Positions 18,969 to 21,215 of a stretch of DNA of 21,215 nt are shown piece after piece (the first letter of the stretch is position 1; the number at the start of each line of letters is the position of its first letter). The translations under genes and the position numbers were made by a program. The notes under the pieces were generated by a model, which had not been told where the DNA came from, ran no database searches, and was given only the letters and a program-made list of their open reading frames with translations. Source of the stretch: Zelonia costaricensis (taxonomy: Eukaryota; Euglenozoa; Kinetoplastea; Trypanosomatida; Trypanosomatidae); the NCBI GenBank assembly GCA_030849075.1, contig JASAOO010003087.1:1-21215 (forward strand), read 5' to 3'.

Positions 18969-19935
18969 AAGAAGAAGGAGAAAAGAGAGAAACGAAGTAG
19001 AGGAATACACACGAGCACACAACTCCACACACCTCTGCACAGACAGATGCACGAATGCAGTGGAAAACAAGGCGAAAACGAGCGCCGGTGAAGCGAGAAG
19101 AAAGAAGGGACCAGAAAGAGAAAATGGAGAGGCGGTAGCGTTGCGCAAGCACGTACTTGAAGGGGGAAGGGTGAAGGGGGAAGGAGTAGGGGGAGGTGGG
19201 TGAAGCGGTGAGAGTACTGAGGACGGAGTTTTGCTGGGGTTTGTGCGCTGGTGCGTCTCCAGACAAACTCCATCCTCATTTTTCTTTTTTCTTGGTTCGG
19301 CGTGTGTTTTGAATTCTGGCAGGCGCGCACACAGACACACAAACACAAGCACGTAGACTCACAGAAACAGACAGAGAGACACACAGACACTTGTGCAAAA
19401 ATAAAAACGAGAAGAGTAGAGATGTGAACGGGGCGGAGAAGGTGAAGTCAGACGGCAAGCGAGAAATTGGTAAACGCGGAGGCGCACAAGAGTGCAGTAC
19501 AGGGAAAGCTTGCGTGGCCGCAGTTCATGTCTCATGAGGAGGGAGAGCTGCAGAAGCGAGAGCGAGCACATAAGAAAAGAGAAAAAAAGCACACCAACCA
19601 TCAGAAGAGAGCCCAAAAAGCAGGTACAAGTAAGAAATGCTGTAGGACGACGAAAGCGAGAGCGAGGGAGGAGAAAAAAACAACAACAACAGAAAAAAAA
19701 AGGGAGGGCAGTCAAAATGATGCAAACCACTCGCCGTGGCTTCCTTGACGACGAGAAGCGAGAGGGGGAAGCAAGAGGACGGGGTCGTAACCCTCAACCC
19801 ACGTCCTTTCCAGGTTGTCTGTGCGCGTGTCACCTTGTTGGGCCGGGGCTGGGGGTGTGTATGAGTGCAGGTCAGCCATGATGGCGAAGCGTGCTTGCAC
19901 GCGTCTGGGCGAGACAAGTGCAGCAGCGGCGCATT

Positions 19936-20724
19936 CTAGTGACGCTGCTCCCACGACGCCGGCGGCGGCACGTTATAATTGCTCACAGACGCCGACGAGA
20001 CGCTGGAGTAGTTCACAGGCGTGGACATCTGCACCGGGGGCTGCACATTCACAGCTCCCACGGCGTCCTGCGATGCGTGCTGCACAAACGACGGCGTCGT
20101 CTGACCGCACAGGTCAGGGTGGAGAAAGCGGCACTTGCGGCGGTTGCATCGTCCGTTGATGTAGTGGCGGCACACGTCCGGGCAGGCCATCAGCGCAGCT
20201 CTGGCCGCAGGGTTGAGCGTCGGCGGGGCCACGGGGGCGGCCGCGCGGGGGTCAAAGGCGGCCTGGACGTATTCGGACCCCAACATAGTCGGCATCATCT
20301 GTGGGGCGGCGGCGTTGGACGGGAAGGTGGACTGGCCACTGCCCATCGACTGCAGCAGCATCGACAGCTGCGGGTTGTTGTCGGAGCTGGCGGAGGGGAC
20401 GATGTACACGACGTTGCCGGCCCGTGCGTTGGGGTCGCATGCGGCGGCCGGCGGGTATACGTAGTAGGGCGCCGGCTTGGCCGCAAAAGCGGGCGTCAGA
20501 GACTGCTGCAGCGGTGGGGTCGGCACGCTTTGCTCGTTGGGTGTGGTGGTGGCGTACACGAAGGAGACCGGCTGGGGCTGGCTCTGCGGCGCCGGCGGAC
20601 GGTTCATCATGGACTCGGCAGGAGCGTAGTACGTCACGCCGTTGGGCGACACGTTCTGAACGTATACAAGAGAAGCCATGTTCGACTGCTGCGACTGCGA
20701 GGCGGCGGGGATGCTCGAGAACAT
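19936..20724 (-). CDS. CCCH zinc-finger protein, probable RNA-binding regulator
   Basis: This 262-residue protein has a single CCCH finger of spacing C-x7-C-x4-C-x3-H: C185, C193, C198 and H202 in CRHYINGRCNRRKCRFLHPD. The HYINGRCNRRKCRFLHP style is typical of trypanosomatid ZC3H proteins, which bind mRNA (often in 3' UTRs) and control stability or translation. The rest is low complexity, rich in Pro, Gln, Ser, Ala, Asn and Tyr (for example YYVYPP at 87-92), and probably disordered, suitable for protein contacts. No second finger, RRM or other domain is visible. The ATG at 20724 is the first after the strong acceptor at 20775; a second in-frame ATG at 20679 (MASLVYVQNV) would drop 15 residues. 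A 9.56 kb gene-free region follows, suggesting that the mRNA is itself heavily regulated. I cannot assign a specific ZC3H number. Confidence 0.9.
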   Translation of the reverse strand: MFSSIPAASQSQQSNMASLVYVQNVSPNGVTYYAPAESMMNRPPAPQSQPQPVSFVYATTTPNEQSVPTPPLQQSLTPAFAAKPAPYYVYPPAAACDPNARAGNVVYIVPSASSDNNPQLSMLLQSMGSGQSTFPSNAAAPQMMPTMLGSEYVQAAFDPRAAAPVAPPTLNPAARAALMACPDVCRHYINGRCNRRKCRFLHPDLCGQTTPSFVQHASQDAVGAVNVQPPVQMSTPVNYSSVSSASVSNYNVPPPASWEQRH

Positions 20725-20774
20725 GTTCGAGGCAAGAGAAGAGTCCGAGGCGCGTGTAGCGGCGGATCAGCTCG

Positions 20775-20812
20775 CTGGGAGGGAGGAAAAGAAAAAAAGG
20801 AAGAAGGCGCAG
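20775..20812 (-). promoter_or_regulatory. Trans-splice acceptor of the CCCH zinc-finger gene
   Basis: The minus strand reads a near-perfect pyrimidine tract of about 30 bases ending CCTCCCTCCCAG. The acceptor AG is at 20776-20775, giving a 50-nt 5' UTR before the ATG at 20724. This is the clearest splice signal in the window and supports the longer start. Confidence 0.75.
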
Positions 20813-21215
20813 ATTACCGGGAGCGAGGCAGGAGGACAAGGTGGAGCACCCACGCAGAAACAAGTGAGAAACAAGAATCGTAGAGCGGAGTGAGGACGTG
20901 CGAGAACACGCAGACGCAGACACTCACCAACACAAGCACTCACACGGGCTACCACGCTCACGAACGGGACGGGGAGGGGACGGAGAAGAAAAGACAAGGG
21001 AAGAGAATTGCAGCTGTTGCAATGACCGAAACTCAGGCACAGCCAAACGAAGTCTGTAGCGCTTCGAGTTGTGCGTGATGCCGAGACGGTGCGCTCAATG
21101 AGAACAAGAGGGAAGGAAAAGAAGCACGCGAAGAAAGTGGACTTACCGCGAGTGAAACAAACAACAACAGCAACAACACACCCAAACGAGAACGCGAAGA
21201 AACAAAGCGAAAGCG
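20777..21215. other. Spacer upstream of the zinc-finger gene
   Basis: These 439 bases at the right edge hold no supported gene. They include the splice signal of the zinc-finger gene, a CA-rich patch at about 20905-20945 and an A/C-rich stretch at about 21155-21180. They are probably the 3' UTR of the next gene upstream, which lies outside the window. Confidence 0.7.

Larger units (their letters stand above)
10376..19935. other. 9.56 kb gene-free interval, probably the 3' UTR/intergenic region downstream of the zinc-finger gene
   Basis: No convincing protein gene, tRNA or other RNA gene was found on either strand. The + strand is purine-rich for most of the length, so the minus-strand transcript is pyrimidine-rich, as expected downstream of a minus-strand gene. 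Simple sequence is frequent: CA/TG repeats (for example 13693-13713, 14009-14031, 18926-18968), G runs (12226-12237 and near 13171 and 16697) and A runs. The longest frames (371 codons at 12188-13303 and 357 codons at 15421-16494, both minus) are Ser/Leu/Pro/Arg-rich, include translated microsatellites and have no recognisable domain. Several islands listed separately break the purine bias. Confidence 0.7.

Overview
The window looks like nuclear DNA of a trypanosomatid, most likely Leishmania or a close relative. All five convincing genes lie on the minus strand with no switch of strand. They have no introns and very GC-rich third codon positions. Long spacers separate them, made of CA/TG repeats, homopolymers and purine-rich (+ strand) stretches, which become pyrimidine-rich in the transcript. 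Upstream of each start codon there is a pyrimidine tract followed by an AG, as expected for spliced-leader trans-splicing. This is the layout of one polycistronic directional gene cluster transcribed from right to left. The genus call is inference from composition and layout; I could not search a database.

In transcription order (right to left) the genes are: (1) a single-finger CCCH zinc-finger protein (19936-20724), a likely RNA-binding regulator; (2) a 9.56 kb stretch with no convincing gene (10376-19935); (3) the core spliceosomal protein SmF (10148-10375); (4) an Hsp90 co-chaperone of the p23 family with a Gly-Met repeat tail (8705-9358); (5) a small BART-like (ARL2-binding-protein-like) protein (6362-6832); (6) the first 1575 residues of a large multi-pass membrane protein that leaves the window at its left edge (1-4726). 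The genes have unrelated functions, as is usual for such clusters, so neighbourhood says little about their jobs.

The points most worth a second look are these. The large membrane protein carries, ahead of its membrane segments, two motifs resembling motifs I and II of HAD-family (possibly Eyes-absent-like) phosphatases. The gap downstream of the zinc-finger gene is very large and may be one giant 3' UTR or hide unannotated elements. Several GC-rich islands in that gap break the purine bias and may be degenerate retroposons or structured RNA elements. In two genes the predicted trans-splice acceptor is separated from its pyrimidine tract by a CA microsatellite. I saw no tRNA, rRNA, CRISPR array, insertion sequence or strand-switch region.
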